From Septoria linicola (Eukaryota; Ascomycota; Dothideomycetes; Mycosphaerellales; Mycosphaerellaceae), in the NCBI GenBank assembly GCA_024114885.1, contig CP099418.1, positions 4,216,001-4,280,000 on the forward strand: a DNA stretch of 64,000 nucleotides, written 5' to 3'. The notes under the pieces were generated by a model, which saw nothing but the letters and a program-made list of their open reading frames with translations, ran no database searches and had not been told where the DNA came from. Both the position numbers and the translations under genes were made by a program. Position 1 is the stretch's first letter, and each line of letters starts with the position of its first letter. Shown in pieces: positions 47,763 to 59,147 of the stretch.

Positions 47763-49424
47763 CTAGCGTTGTCTCTGTCGCACTTTCGCCAGACACCGAT
47801 CGCACCACTGCTGACGACAACCTTGGCAACGATGAATGTATTTCCAGTTTGAAGGCAGCGGATGCCCAACAATACTGGCCGCACAGTTGCCGTCGCAGTA
47901 AAAGATACCTCCTGTCTTGATAGTCTGGTGGTTCTGACAGTCATAGTGTTGTTGCAGATGACCCGCCATCTGTGCGACATCGCCACGGCCTTCACGGTCC
48001 ACCACTCGTCTCGCACGACTGTAGAGACGTGCTTCATCCCACCAAGGGCATTTGCAATCCTTCCACTTCTTGCCGCAAAGATAGCAGAACTCGTGCCCAC
48101 ACGCGCACCTGTATGACTGTCAGCAGCATATCGGCCTCGCCAGTGCCCAGAAAAGTTCTCACGTCATGTGCCAGCACCCATAGTCCTGCAATTTGGTTAG
48201 TCCTTGCATCGCGGTATGCATAAGAAAACACTCACATGCTCCCAGACCCTTCCGCAAGGCTCGCATATTCCCCAGCCTTTCTCTCTGGCCACAGCATGTA
48301 CCCCTTGGGCACCTTCATCATCAGGACATTCGAAGACATGAGCTGCTTCTTTACACACCAGACAAGTGTACGCATCGCATTTGGGGCATTTCGCTCTACC
48401 GTCGGCCCTCTCCTTCTTGCCAATGTATGTTGAGCATGTTGGGACATAACAATAGATCTTGCTGAGGTCCTGGAGCTCCTCGTACTTCTCAAGAAATTCT
48501 TGTCTAAGCTCTTCTCCAAGAAGGTCCACGACGTTCCCAGCCTCGATAGGAGTCTTGCAGCAGCGGGGAGGGAATAAGAACTCGTCGTGCATCGAATGCT
48601 GAAAAAGTTTCTGCAGACACTCATCGCAATAGATGTGCTCGCATGTGGTGGTGTAGTAGCATTCGATGTCTTTTTCGGTCTCCAGGCAGGACGAACACTT
48701 CGGCTTCTTTGCATCGGCACCTATCTTGCGTGGGCCAGCTCCGGAACCGTCATCTGTGTCACGCTTGCGCTTGCCGAGCACTGAAGAGGTGGCTTGCTCT
48801 TGATTCGGGTTAGACATGGCAGAGTCGGCAAGGGCATTAGCGATCTCTTCGGAGCCTTCGTCAGAACTGCAACCTGTCAGTCATCGCGGGGTCAAAGTAC
48901 CTAGGAGCCATTCCGGCTGAATGAGCCTACCTTCCTGTCACTTCCAACAGATCCCCACGTGGGCGCTTCGAAGATATTGGCTGAAAACTTTCCGAGCGCT
49001 TGCGTTTTCCGCACGCCTTCGCTGGACCCTGGGTATCTCTCGCGGTTTCAGGAGGTAGTCGGACTCGCGGGGGCCGGAAGGAGAAGACTGGTGCTATTCT
49101 GGTGGTCGCAAAGTCTTCTAGGGCGGCAGGCGGTGCGGTAGCATTGTGGTCGGGCAGGACTTCTCCAGCAATCGCTGCACCTATGGCACGAACACTGCAA
49201 GCCATGTTAATTAGGTGAAGCTCTACGCCGAAGAATCGCTGAGTTACTTACTTGCGCAATTCATCGCCGAAAAGAGCTCGTGCAATCTCGCCGTCGTCTT
49301 TGGCATCACCACCCTCGAGGTCATTGGCCGGTGTCGCTATAGATGCGAGGTCTTGTCGTTGCAGCTCTACAATGAGCTTTGCTGTCTCCGTACCAGCTTC
49401 CTCGAGCACGCGCGACCACTCCAT
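47763..49424 (-). CDS. RBR (RING-IBR-RING) E3 ubiquitin ligase, intact paralogue
   Basis: This is a cysteine- and histidine-rich ubiquitin ligase of the parkin/ariadne architecture. Five exons (49252-49424, 48931-49194, 48236-48866, 48163-48185, 47763-48108) total 1437 nt, a protein of 478 residues. RING1 starts at about residue 203 (CSSC...CEHIYCDECLQKLF...FPPRCC). The IBR follows (CYVPTCSTYIG...CPKCDAYTCLVCK). RING2 has CEPCGRVWEHDYGCWHMT-C-ACGHEFCYLCG, where Cys365 after HMT is the expected catalytic residue. The intron at 48109-48162 lies one codon before Cys365. A C-terminal Cys-rich module follows. The N-terminal 160 residues are disordered and basic. The target is unknown. A broken tandem paralogue lies just upstream. 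Confidence 0.9.
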
Positions 49425-49658
49425 TGTGGTTTAGTGTTTTCGAGAAAAGTGGAACAAGTGACCGGTGTCCATCGACACGAGGCGCGTCAGTGAGCTGAGA
49501 AAGTGCATCAATTGAGCTTCGCGTACTAGTGCAACATCCCTGCACTTTCACTAGAAGGGCAGGGGCGACCATACACTCCTCTGCAGATCTGTAAAGTACG
49601 ACACATCTTACTACCCACCGTCAGCCTCATGCTCCCCATGCGATTCAGCCCGTGCAAT

Positions 49659-50971
49659 TCAGATCTCGGCTAGTCTCTCCTGAGTCTCTTCCATGTCACG
49701 AGCAGCAACCTGCGCTCGCCTCATGTCGGCGTGTCCGCGATTGTACATGCATCGCCGGCACTTTCTGCCTTGACATCGCGTGCACTCAAAGATGTAGCGC
49801 TGGAGCACGTCGCCGCAGGTGTCGCAATCGGAGCGGCCTTCGATGCGTTGCCAGCGCTCGTGAGTGCATTCTCGATTCTGCTGCAGCTCGCGGACGATCG
49901 TGTCAACATCTCCCTGCCCGCCTTGTCGAGTAATGATGTCCCGGGCGCGAGCGAGATACCATTCTGGGCTGAACTGGTTGCATGTACAAGTACGTCAACG
50001 AGCCGCACAAATGAAGCAGAACTCTGCACCGCAATGGCAGCTGTGTTGCACGTCAGTGAATGCGAGTCTGTAGGTTGGTCTTGCAACCGTACTTACGTTA
50101 TGTGATAGCAGCCATCAAACAGTTCCACCATCGTGCGGCATCGAAAGCATCGCTGCCAGCCTTCTTGCTGGCCCGGTCGTACCACCTCTTGTGCAGCCTC
50201 GTCCACTGGACATTCGCGCGCTCCGTGGGAGGCCGTCTTGCACATGAGACAAGTCCCCTTATCGCAGGCTGTGCAAGTGCCAACAAATTCGAGCGTGCGT
50301 TGGTCCATAGGGATGTATGCTGTGCAGGTCCCATCGTGGCAACACACAGGTGTGCTGTCTTCCAGCTCGGGCATCTTGCTGGCGAAGGTCTCAGCGACAG
50401 GACCGAGCAGATGCTGGACGTCGATAAACAAGAAGCTCCTGCCGCAGCAGCGAGGAGGGGAGGGGCTGCGATCGGTCATGGCCAGCCACATGGAACAGGC
50501 GCTGGAGGCAAGTAGCACAATAGTTGTGCTCTTCGCACACTTGACTGCACTCATCCACTGGTAATCGATCGAAGCAGATATCACACAATTTGTCGTTCTC
50601 GTGAGCTCCGAGCGAAGCAGCATGATCGATATCTCGACCCACTGAAGCAGTGGCGACTTCGGGCAGCAGGTCTTGGTCGGTGTGGTTCGTGCCATTCTCT
50701 TCATCGTCCGAGAGCTCTGCTTGGACGTGCAGGATGGCTTGCTCACTATATGGCGTGTAAGCTTAGATCAAAGCTGCCGTCGGAACAGCTCAAGTTACCG
50801 TTGCAGCTCGTCATTGTAGAGGGTCCCGGCAAGAGAGGAGTCATCTGCGTTGTTTGAGTCTGCCACGAGCTGCAAGTCTTCTCGTTGGCAGTTGAGAATG
50901 GCTTGAACGGTCTCGATATCGGTGATCTCGTCAAGGACCCGCGACCATCCCTCATCGCTTGTCTCCGTCAT
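49659..50971 (-). pseudogene. RBR E3 ubiquitin ligase paralogue, broken by a frameshift and a stop codon
   Basis: This is a tandem paralogue of the gene at 47763-49424, in the same orientation. Exons would be 50799-50971, 50097-50745 and 49659-50040. Exon 1 is 173 nt, the same as in the intact gene. RING1 (CDICFDRLPV...CEEHNYCATCLQRLF), the IBR (CTACDKGTCLMCK) and RING2 (CYHIT-C-HCGAEFCFIC) are recognisable. Two lesions disable it. A +1 frameshift in a C/T run near 50455-50467 sends the first frame to a stop at 50391-50393. A TGA near 49996 stands where the intact gene has a tryptophan (GKKW). If read as is, the product ends within RING1. A sequencing slip could explain the frameshift but not easily both. 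Confidence 0.75.
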
Positions 50972-52386
50972 GTCGATATGTCGAGCAATGTTCATGCATT
51001 TGCTCGAGAACCATTTAGAAAACTCAGATATAATGTCAATCTCAGAGCGTTGATGCTTCGACTACGCGGAAAGCGCATTGAGAAGAGAACATTTCATGCA
51101 GAAGGGCCAAGAGTTTCACATGCTACAGCAGACGCAGCTTCACTTTGACTGATACGTGAGCTCACGAAGCGCCTCTTGATGTGACTTTGTGGCGGTGCGC
51201 TCACGCTTCTCGACACATCTGCCAGCAATACTGACATTCTCTCTATTTCCTGTGCACATTGAGCTTGAGTTGACGTTGTGGCGCCAGGATCAGCAAGCTT
51301 TCACAATAGACTGTAGCTCTTCACACTTGACCTGCATGTCAAGCACGATACCTAGAAGACGAAGATCGTCAGGTACGCAGCCCGCGTGCCGTAGCTCGAG
51401 AAGTGCGGAAGGAAAGGTCTACAATCTTTTTCCATTGCCACTAGTGTAGTTGATGGAAGTGGACTTGCTTAACTTTCGTCTGTCGAAGGTTTACGATGAG
51501 TCCGATAGAATGAAGACACAACTCTGTGCTATGCCGTATTGCCACGACTACGGACTCGCCTGCACAGCATCAGGAATTAGCTCGAATGCCGCAATGCTTT
51601 GTCTCTGTCTCTGCAGCGCTCCTGCTACACAAAGCCGTTGGGGCCCATCGACCTCCCCGTGGATACACAACACAACGCATGCAATCAGAGATGTCTCTCG
51701 ATTTCGATTTTGATTTGGCAAACCTACGCAGTAGGCACATGAGATGGTTGCCATGCTCGGCCTGCCACCGGATACCCTAGACGAACTGTGTCCTGCGAAA
51801 GCAACCACTTCCTCCGCCCAAGCGTCACAAATCTTGCCTGCACCTCCACCATACAAGTGGCAGGCAGTGTGGCTGAGCGGAGATTTGAGATGACGACCGC
51901 CGTTGAGTCCAGATCATGAAATGAAGAGCTTGTGGATGACGTGGGAGGCGATCTGCTAGGTCAACCCCAAAACAAGCTGTTGCTGTAGTGACAAGCTTCC
52001 TATTGCACAAGGAAGACGGCAAAGCTCGACGAATGGAAGCGCCTTGGTGCATCGGACACTTGCAGAAGCGCGCGGCATAGCTGTGCTGTGCTGGGCTCCG
52101 GGTGTCTGGTCAACCTGGGAAACGACCAACTTGCAGATCGATCCTCATTGTTTGCGAAGTTGAGAGACGCACGGATCAATTGGCCCATGCATCGAATTAG
52201 GCCCGCCACTTCCCCTGACAACTGGCCCTTCGGGAGTTGCCGAGGTCGCTCTGTTGTGAGGTATAACAGTATCACTCCCACAGATCTGGCTTTCATCCGC
52301 ATTTCACGCCACGAATTCCATATTCTACAACGAAGACGCACACTATACCTCACAAATCAGACGACTCGTTGAAGAACTAGCCCATC
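50972..52386. other. Divergent intergenic, 1.4 kb
   Basis: This lies between the broken RBR gene (minus) and PIL1 (plus). It is the largest gap in the gene-rich part. Many short frames exist, all under 120 codons and without domain character. I saw no tRNA, repeat or leftover RBR sequence. It probably contains the PIL1 promoter. Confidence 0.6.
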
Positions 52387-53442
52387 ATGCATCGCACCTA
52401 CTCTATGCGCCAGAGCCGCGCGCCAACCGCGTCTCAGATCCAGAACCCGCCGCCACCAAGCTCTACCACCAAGGGGGGTCGTCTATTCGGCCGCGCAAAC
52501 ATTGGTATGTCATGTCTCCATCGACAGCGATGAAGAACGTGCTAACGAGTCTGCTCAGGCCACACATTCCGCAAGTCGGTACACGCTGGCGCATTCGGTC
52601 CAGATCTCGCCAAGAAGCTGTCGCAGCTTGTGAAGATGGAGAAGAACGTCATGCGATCTATGGAGCTGGTCGGCAGAGAACGCATGGAGGTGGCACAACA
52701 ACTGTCCATCTGGGGTGAGGGCTGCGACGATGATGTATCGGATGTCACCGACAAGCTTGGTGTCCTCATCTACGAGATCGGCGAGCTTGAAGACCAGTTC
52801 GTCGACCGATACGACCAGTACCGCGTGACCATCAAGAGCATCCGCAACATCGAGGCATCTGTCCAGCCTAGCAGGGACCGCAAGCAGAAGATCACCGACC
52901 AGATCGCACAGCTCAAGTACAAAGAGCCAAACAGCCCAAAGATCGTCGTGCTCGAGCAGGAACTTGTTCGTGCTGAGGCCGAATCTCTTGTTGCCGAGGC
53001 ACAGTTGTCCAACATCACCCGCGAGAAGCTGAAGGCAGCCTTCACATACCAGTTCGATGCCCTCCGCGAGCACAGCGAGAAGATGGCCATCGTCGCTGGC
53101 TTCGGTAAGCACTTGCTTGAGCTTGTTGATGACACACCAGTCACTCCAGGCGAGACTCGCGATGCATACGATGGATACGAGGCGTCCAAGGCAATCATTC
53201 AGGACTGCGAAGATGCCCTCACCAACTGGGTCGAGCAAAACGCCAAGGTTACATCCAACCTCTCTACTCGCGCCCGCACGCTTTCCCAGCGTCGTCGCAA
53301 CAAGGCATCTGGCCACGACCTGTCTGAGCAGGACCAGGACCGTGAGTCAGGCATGTGGGTGTCTGCTGAGCAGCACGGCGCCGGTCAGGATTATGATGAG
53401 GACGACTCCGTACGCGGCCGTGAAGACCACGTCGCGGCATAA
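52387..53442 (+). CDS. PIL1: Eisosome core component Pil1/Lsp1
   Basis: This BAR-domain protein assembles under the plasma membrane to form eisosomes. There are two exons, 52387-52504 and 52559-53442 (54-bp intron), giving 333 residues. The N-terminus MHRTYSMRQSRAPTASQIQ and the segment RANIGHTFRKSVHAGAFGP are hallmarks of the family. The helical BAR region (about 50-260) contains KKLSQLVKMEKNVMRSMELV and QQLSIWGEGCDDDVSDVTDKL. The C-terminal tail is acidic. The intron interrupts the conserved Gly of NIGHTF. Confidence 0.96.
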
Positions 53443-54139
53443 ATTTGAAAAGGTTCTTGGAAATGGATTGAAAGTTTGATACCCTGGGCAAAGCGAAGCG
53501 GTACTGTACGAGCAGGACAGGATCACAGCAGCAACGACCTAACGAATCTTATTTTGGAAGTAAGCGTATACGATAATGTCTTTAAGCATAGTCATACATC
53601 TTTTGCTCTCTTTCATGCCTCATCGTCAGTATCGTCATGGTTTTCGCGTCGCAATCCACGCCCTGGTGCAAGACACTGCACGTTTGAACGTGGACCAAAT
53701 ATACGAGAGCAGGTTCATTGTGTATTCTTGGCCGCACCGCACCGTCCGCAATACGCGACGTATCTCCGCTCATAGGATGGAGTCTTCACATGAACACATA
53801 TCCTTGCCCTTAGGTTCAGATGTCCTGTAGCGAATGAGAACGCTCGACATCGGTCTCCGCTGCCGAAGTCCACCACACGCCTGGGTGAACTTGCCAAGTT
53901 GGGGGCGCCAGCTCCATGAGCTCGAACAGCTCGATGTCGTCTTGGCCAATTCTGCTACTTCGGTGGATTTGTATCCGCCGCAGTGCATGCCCGAGTTCGG
54001 CTCTGGCGGTCTTATATACATGTTAGTTTTGTCTCTGTGTTCGCGACTGTTTGAAGGGTGTATTTCTACGACGGCCACACAGCAATCGGAACCTTTGATT
54101 TGAGATCGATACCTTCTTGGACCGCAACACACAGACAGA
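53443..54139. other. Intergenic, PIL1 to aldolase gene
   Basis: These 697 bases hold the PIL1 3' UTR and the promoter of the next gene. Nothing else is supported. Confidence 0.6.
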
Positions 54140-55151
54140 ATGACTACCAACGGCCACACTGACCATGCAAGAGTCCCGCCAGCGGGTATCTGGGCACCAG
54201 CAGTCACCTTCTTTGACCCAGAAACTGACGAGCTGGATCTTGAATCGCAGAAGAAATACTACAGCTACCTCTCGAAACATCTCACTGGCCTAGTCATACT
54301 GGGAACCAACGCAGAGACTTTCATGCTCACACGAGAAGAACGAGCGACTCTGCTAAAAACAGCACGAGATGCGGTCGGTCCAGAATACCCGATCATGGCG
54401 GGTGTCGGTGGCCATAGCACAAAGCAAGTTCTGGAGTTCATCAATGATGCGGCGGCCGCGAAGGCCGATTATGCTCTGGTCCTGCCATGCGCATATTTTG
54501 GCAAACAGACGACTGCGAAGGTCATTACAAACTTTTATGATCAAGTAGCAGAGCAGAGCCCAATCCCGATTGTGATCTACAACTTCCCTGGCGTTTGCAA
54601 TGGTATCGACATTGACTCGGATGTCATGACCGATCTGGCCAAGAGGCATAAGGTACATTCGAGCCATGTTGAAAGTGCAATGACCGTTACTGACGAATCT
54701 GCAGAACATCGTGGGTACAAAGCTCACTTGTGCTCAAGTTGGCAAAATCACACGTCTAGCGTCCACATTCAATGAGACTGAATTTGCCACGTATGGAGGT
54801 CAATCCGACTTCTTAATCGGAGGTCTAGCAGTCGGCTCAGCTGGCTGCATTGCTGCTTTTGCCAACATCTTCCCAAAGACCATAAGCCATATCTACAATT
54901 TGTGGAAGCAAGGCAAGACAGATGAAGCATTGAGGCTGCACAGAATCGCCGCAATCGCAGAGAGCTTCAGCAAGGCTGGAATTGCAAACACCAAATACGC
55001 AGTGAGCTTAACAAGTGCCAAATCGGCAGGCGTTGAGAATGCCTCTGAAAAGCTGAGGCCGAGAAGACCTTACGAGGAGCCAAGTGAAGCTGTGCAGAAG
55101 GATATCCAGAAGAAGATAGAGGAGATGGTCAAGATTGAAGACTCGCTGTAA
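54140..55151 (+). CDS. DapA-family (dihydrodipicolinate synthase-like) class I aldolase/lyase
   Basis: This is a TIM-barrel Schiff-base enzyme of the DHDPS/N-acetylneuraminate lyase family. Exons are 54140-54652 and 54705-55151 (52-bp intron), giving 319 residues. Family features are GIWAPAVTFF near the start, LGTNAETFMLTREER (the GTTGE-type loop), the catalytic-type Tyr in VIYNFPG, the Schiff-base Lys in GTKLTC directly after the intron, and GGLAVGSAGCIAAFANIFP. Fungi do not make lysine via DHDPS, so the reaction is more likely a catabolic aldol cleavage, for example of a 2-keto-3-deoxy sugar acid or 4-hydroxy-2-oxoglutarate. That substrate is inference. A transporter gene follows 416 bp downstream. 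Confidence 0.88.
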
Positions 55152-55567
55152 AATGGAATGACTTGCTGACAGCAACGCTACGAATAGATCTCATGCTTAC
55201 ACGAAACACTTCCCATGACGGTACAGCTGTTATGTCTCCATCAACACACTCACCTCCATGTGGCACTTGACGCTAGTTAGTGAACTCAATGGCACACCCC
55301 GGACACGAGTCAGACAGGGAAAGCAGGGCGACCTCCAACGTGGGAAGTAACTTAAGGAACGTCCCACATTTACGGCGAATCATGTTGAATCGTGTTGCTA
55401 GGAAGGACGAATAGGCTGAACCACCCTGTCGGAGACCTGTCAAGGGTTTCGCGGATGCTGCTTCCGCTCTGAAGGGAAGCACCCCTATAACAATCCCACA
55501 TATAGATATGAGCCTCACCGCAGCTATGGAGATATCTCCAAGAGCACCACCTCGGTGAGCCTGCACC
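55152..55567. other. Intergenic, aldolase to MFS gene
   Basis: These 416 bases between two plus-strand genes hold a 3' UTR and a promoter. The next ATG has a good context (caccatgg). Confidence 0.6.
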
Positions 55568-57364
55568 ATGGCTCGCAAGATGAAGTTCATACACGCGGAA
55601 CAAAGAGAAGCTATCAAGACCGACAACATTGGTGCAGAGAAAACCTCAGCAACACACATCGGTGAAGTGGAAGAAGTGTACCATGTGCGACTGTCATGGA
55701 AGACGTGGGTGGTGGTGTTCATATCCTGCTTCGCTATCATGGCTCAAGTCTTTGTAAGTCTTCGCCTCCGGGTTAGCCAAAGACGAAGCTAACGGAAGCA
55801 GGTGGTAGTAGCAGCAGGCTCAGTCATCGCGTTTGTCGTCCGCGATATTGGTGATCCTGCGATCTCAGGCTGGATCATCCAAGGCCCTTTGCTCATGCAA
55901 GCTGTGCTCTCACCCTTCGTCGGACGTCTCTCCGATGTTCTGGATCGCAAGTATCTGGCTTCTGTCCCGCCTCTCATCGCCTTCGTGGGATCAGTCATTT
56001 GCGCAAAAGCAAACTCAATGGCGATGCTAATCGGAGGTGGCGTCTTGATCGGCACACAGCTCGCAACCGTCAGTGTCGTCAATGCCATTCCTTCTGAAGT
56101 CTTGCCGTTGAAACATCGTGCGTTGGCCAATGGACTGGCATTCATCGGAGGCTCTGTTGGAGGCACTTCTGGTGGTCTGATTGCTGGTGCTGTAACGAAT
56201 TCGAATCCAGGTGGCTGGCGTGGGATCTTCTGGATTCAAGCAGGACTTCACTTCACAACAGCAACAGGCTTCTTGCTCTTCTACTGGCCCAAGAGACGAT
56301 CTGACTATCCACGGATGACTGCGAGACAGTACATATGGGCCATCGACCCGATTGGCACTCTGCTGTTCGTCTCCTCTGCGACACTTATGCTCTTGGTCTT
56401 GAACTGGTCTGGTGGTGCATACGCTTGGAGCGATGCCCACGTAGCAATACCTTTGGCACTCGGTGCCGGCATTCTAGTTCTATTCGCAATGTACGAATGG
56501 AAAGGGAGATCTGACGGCATGGTTGCACACGTCTTCTTCCGCGGATCGCCAAACTTTGCCCTCTCTTGCTTTGCCTTCGCCGTAGAAGGTTGGATCTACT
56601 TTTCCGCTGTCAACGCCATTACACCTCAGATGACACTCAATATGGGATGGGAGACGAGCGCTTGGATCATCAGTCTTCGGCAGCTGGCTTTTGGACTCAC
56701 GGCCCTCGTCGCAAGCATACCGATCGTGCTATATTCCACTAAGTACAAGGATCTGAAGTGGCCTCTTGTCATCACCTTCACGATCTTCCTTATCACTGTG
56801 GTATGCTACGCATTCGTCACACCCAGTTGGAGCAATGTGCAGCTTGGCCTGAATGTGCTTACAGGCATTGGCCAGGCAGGCCCCCTCATGCTCCTGGCAG
56901 CACTGATCCAATTCACGTCACCTCACGAGTACCTTGCCACGGCCACCGGGTTGGCGTTTTCCGCCAGAGCCATAGGCGGCGCGTTCGGTAGTGCTGTCCT
57001 TAACGCGATCATCAACGGCAAGCTATCGGACACGTGGACACCTCAAGTGTCCGAAGCTGCTGTGGATGCAGGCTTACCAGAAGTGTCATTGCCCAAGCTG
57101 CTGCAGGCGCTCCAGACTGGTCAAGGCTTCACGACAATAACAGGTCTAACACCCGATGTGCTTGCTGCTGCTCAGCATGCGAGCTTTTGGACATATGCAA
57201 GGGCCTATCGACTGGCTTGGTGGTCAATATTCCCTTTCGTTGTGGTCGCCATCGTGGCAGTGGCGTGCTTGAAAGGAGTCAAAGACCTCATGACAGAGAA
57301 GGTGGAGGCGACTGTGGAGAACGTTATCTTGACCGACATCGAGATGAAGAAGTCAACTGGGTAA
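55568..57364 (+). CDS. MFS transporter, TRI12/siderophore-transporter-like (about 14 membrane segments)
   Basis: Exons are 55568-55753 and 55802-57364 (48-bp intron), giving 582 residues. About 60 cytosolic residues precede the first membrane helix (WKTWVVVFISCFAIMAQVFV). The loop between helices 2 and 3 has the MFS signature form GRLSDVLDRKYL. The pattern LSWKTWV...VVVAAGSVIAFVVRDIGDPAISGWI and the length match the fungal TRI12 family of drug:H+ antiporters. The substrate is unknown. The neighbouring aldolase and SDR may be related in function, but no synthase gene is present to define a cluster. Confidence 0.88.
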
Positions 57365-57464
57365 GCAGAAATGAAGCATGCCATCCGTATCATAGGTGTG
57401 TCTATTTGATGCTCGCATAGTCTGAGAAAGATCACGCTTGCTCTGTTCGCAGCACTGTCGATGT

Positions 57465-58491
57465 CTACGCGTTCAGATTCTTCGTGACGCCCGGTTCAAT
57501 CGCCTCGAGCTTCTCGCTCAACTCTCTCCATACTCTCTTCTGAAGTTCTGGACCTTCCGGTCCCTCCACGAGCGGTGCACACTTTGTGATTTGACAGTCG
57601 GACAGGTACTGACCATGACTTTCCTCGCCCTTTAGACCAGCATCTACCAGCGTTCTCGAGCCCACCTCCGTCGTACGGCACATGATCAACTTCAAGAGCT
57701 TGACAATGGGATTCGTGACCTCCCTCATCAATTCAGAGTGACACCAGCCTGGGTTGACGAAGTTCAAAGTTACCGATTTCAGGCTGCCTGGGTGTAGCCT
57801 TGCGATTTCTCGACAAGCCAAGACTTCGAGCAATTTGCTCACATTGTAGCGATCGGACATGTTGGCCGTTTCCTTGCTGTTCAAAGTGCTGAATATGTTG
57901 CTGCTCGACTTCTCTGGGAAACTGTGCGATTGTCAGAAACGTGATGGCTGTGATCGAGATCTGATAGACATACCTTGTGAAGAAGTGTACTTCTGAACTC
58001 ACAATGGTGAGCGTCGGCTTGATATTGAACTTGATACTCGTTTCTTGTAGTTTTGGCAGCATCAAGAGAGCCAGCAAGAACGTGCTCACAACATTGACAG
58101 TGATCGTTTGTTCGTTATCGCCGATTTCTTGGAATACTCCCGTGGCAACACCAGCATTCTCGAGTAGCGTGTCAATTCTCTCGAGACCTTGCGCACGTTT
58201 TGCGAAGTCCTTCACGCTTTCGTAGGATGAGAGGTCGAGTTGCCATACTTCGATGACGCCCTTCCGACCTGTGGATGCTTCGATGTCTTGCTTCGCAGCT
58301 TCGCCTTTCTCGACTGAGCGGCAGGCGATGATGAGCTTCTTGACGTTGAGTTGAACGAAATGTCGAGCTGCTTCTTTTCCTAGACCGACATTGGCTCCAG
58401 TGATGATCACGGTTCTGCCTGTGCAGTCCTGGGTTGGTTTCCGAGGAGTGACCAAGAATTGAGAGTAGAGAAACTTGGGTAGGAAAGACAT
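57465..58491 (-). CDS. Short-chain dehydrogenase/reductase
   Basis: This is an NAD(P)-dependent Rossmann-fold oxidoreductase. Exons are 57974-58491 and 57465-57921 (52-bp intron), giving 324 residues. The cofactor motif is TGANVGLG with a downstream ACRS that suggests NADPH. The NAG motif (ENAG), the catalytic-type Ser in TIVSSEVHFF and Y-x-x-x-K in YNVSK are all present. It resembles fungal retinol-dehydrogenase-like SDRs. The substrate is unknown. It converges with the MFS gene, only 100 bp away. Confidence 0.88.
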
Positions 58492-59147
58492 GTTGTAACT
58501 GCGTTGCGATGAATAGTGTCAAGAATTCGATGGCTTCGATGATATATGAATTCAATTGCTCTATCAAGTTGTTCCGACGGCCTCTACTCAACGAACGTCC
58601 GGACCGTGGTTCATTGACACCGGCTTTTGATATCGCCGACAGTGCTAAATCCGCAGCTGGTGCGTCATCAATGGAGTTTCTGCTGCCAAGACGATGGAAC
58701 AAAGAATGGCACTCGCACAGAGAAGAGCAACTCGAGCATCTGGACCGTACGCGTCTGCTTGTGAGATGCTCCAGGCCATCACAGCTTGATAGATTAACAA
58801 TGAGGCAGAGAGGCTCCCACAATCGTTGACTTACTTACGATGTTGGGTTTGGCCACGAGCCGCCAAGGCTAAACCCGCAAGCAACCACAAGCATGATCCT
58901 AGGTTGAACTGCATGTGTTTGCAAGATCCCTTGCACCGTAGCACGGTAAGCCATGTCACGGTTCTGGAGACATTCATCGGACATGGCATAAAGAAGAGCG
59001 GCAGCGTGCGGGATGAAATCGATATTCTGCCCTGCTAGAAGCTACCAACACCGAGGTCTCCCTGACTTGTAACACTGTCGTTAATGTTGTGCTCCGTTTG
59101 CGGGCCAACGATCGGGCTGACTGCAGCCATGCATCTGTTTAAGTCCT
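58492..59147. other. Intergenic, SDR promoter and ZIP 3' end
   Basis: These 656 bases lie between two minus-strand genes. Frames on both strands are short and lack domains. No RNA gene or repeat was seen. Confidence 0.6.

Noticed and set aside
50041..50500. Rescue of the broken RBR gene by extra introns
   Set aside because: I looked for GT-AG pairs of workable length near the frameshift and the TGA. Only spans of about 20-25 bp exist, too short for splicing, and they would not restore the frame.
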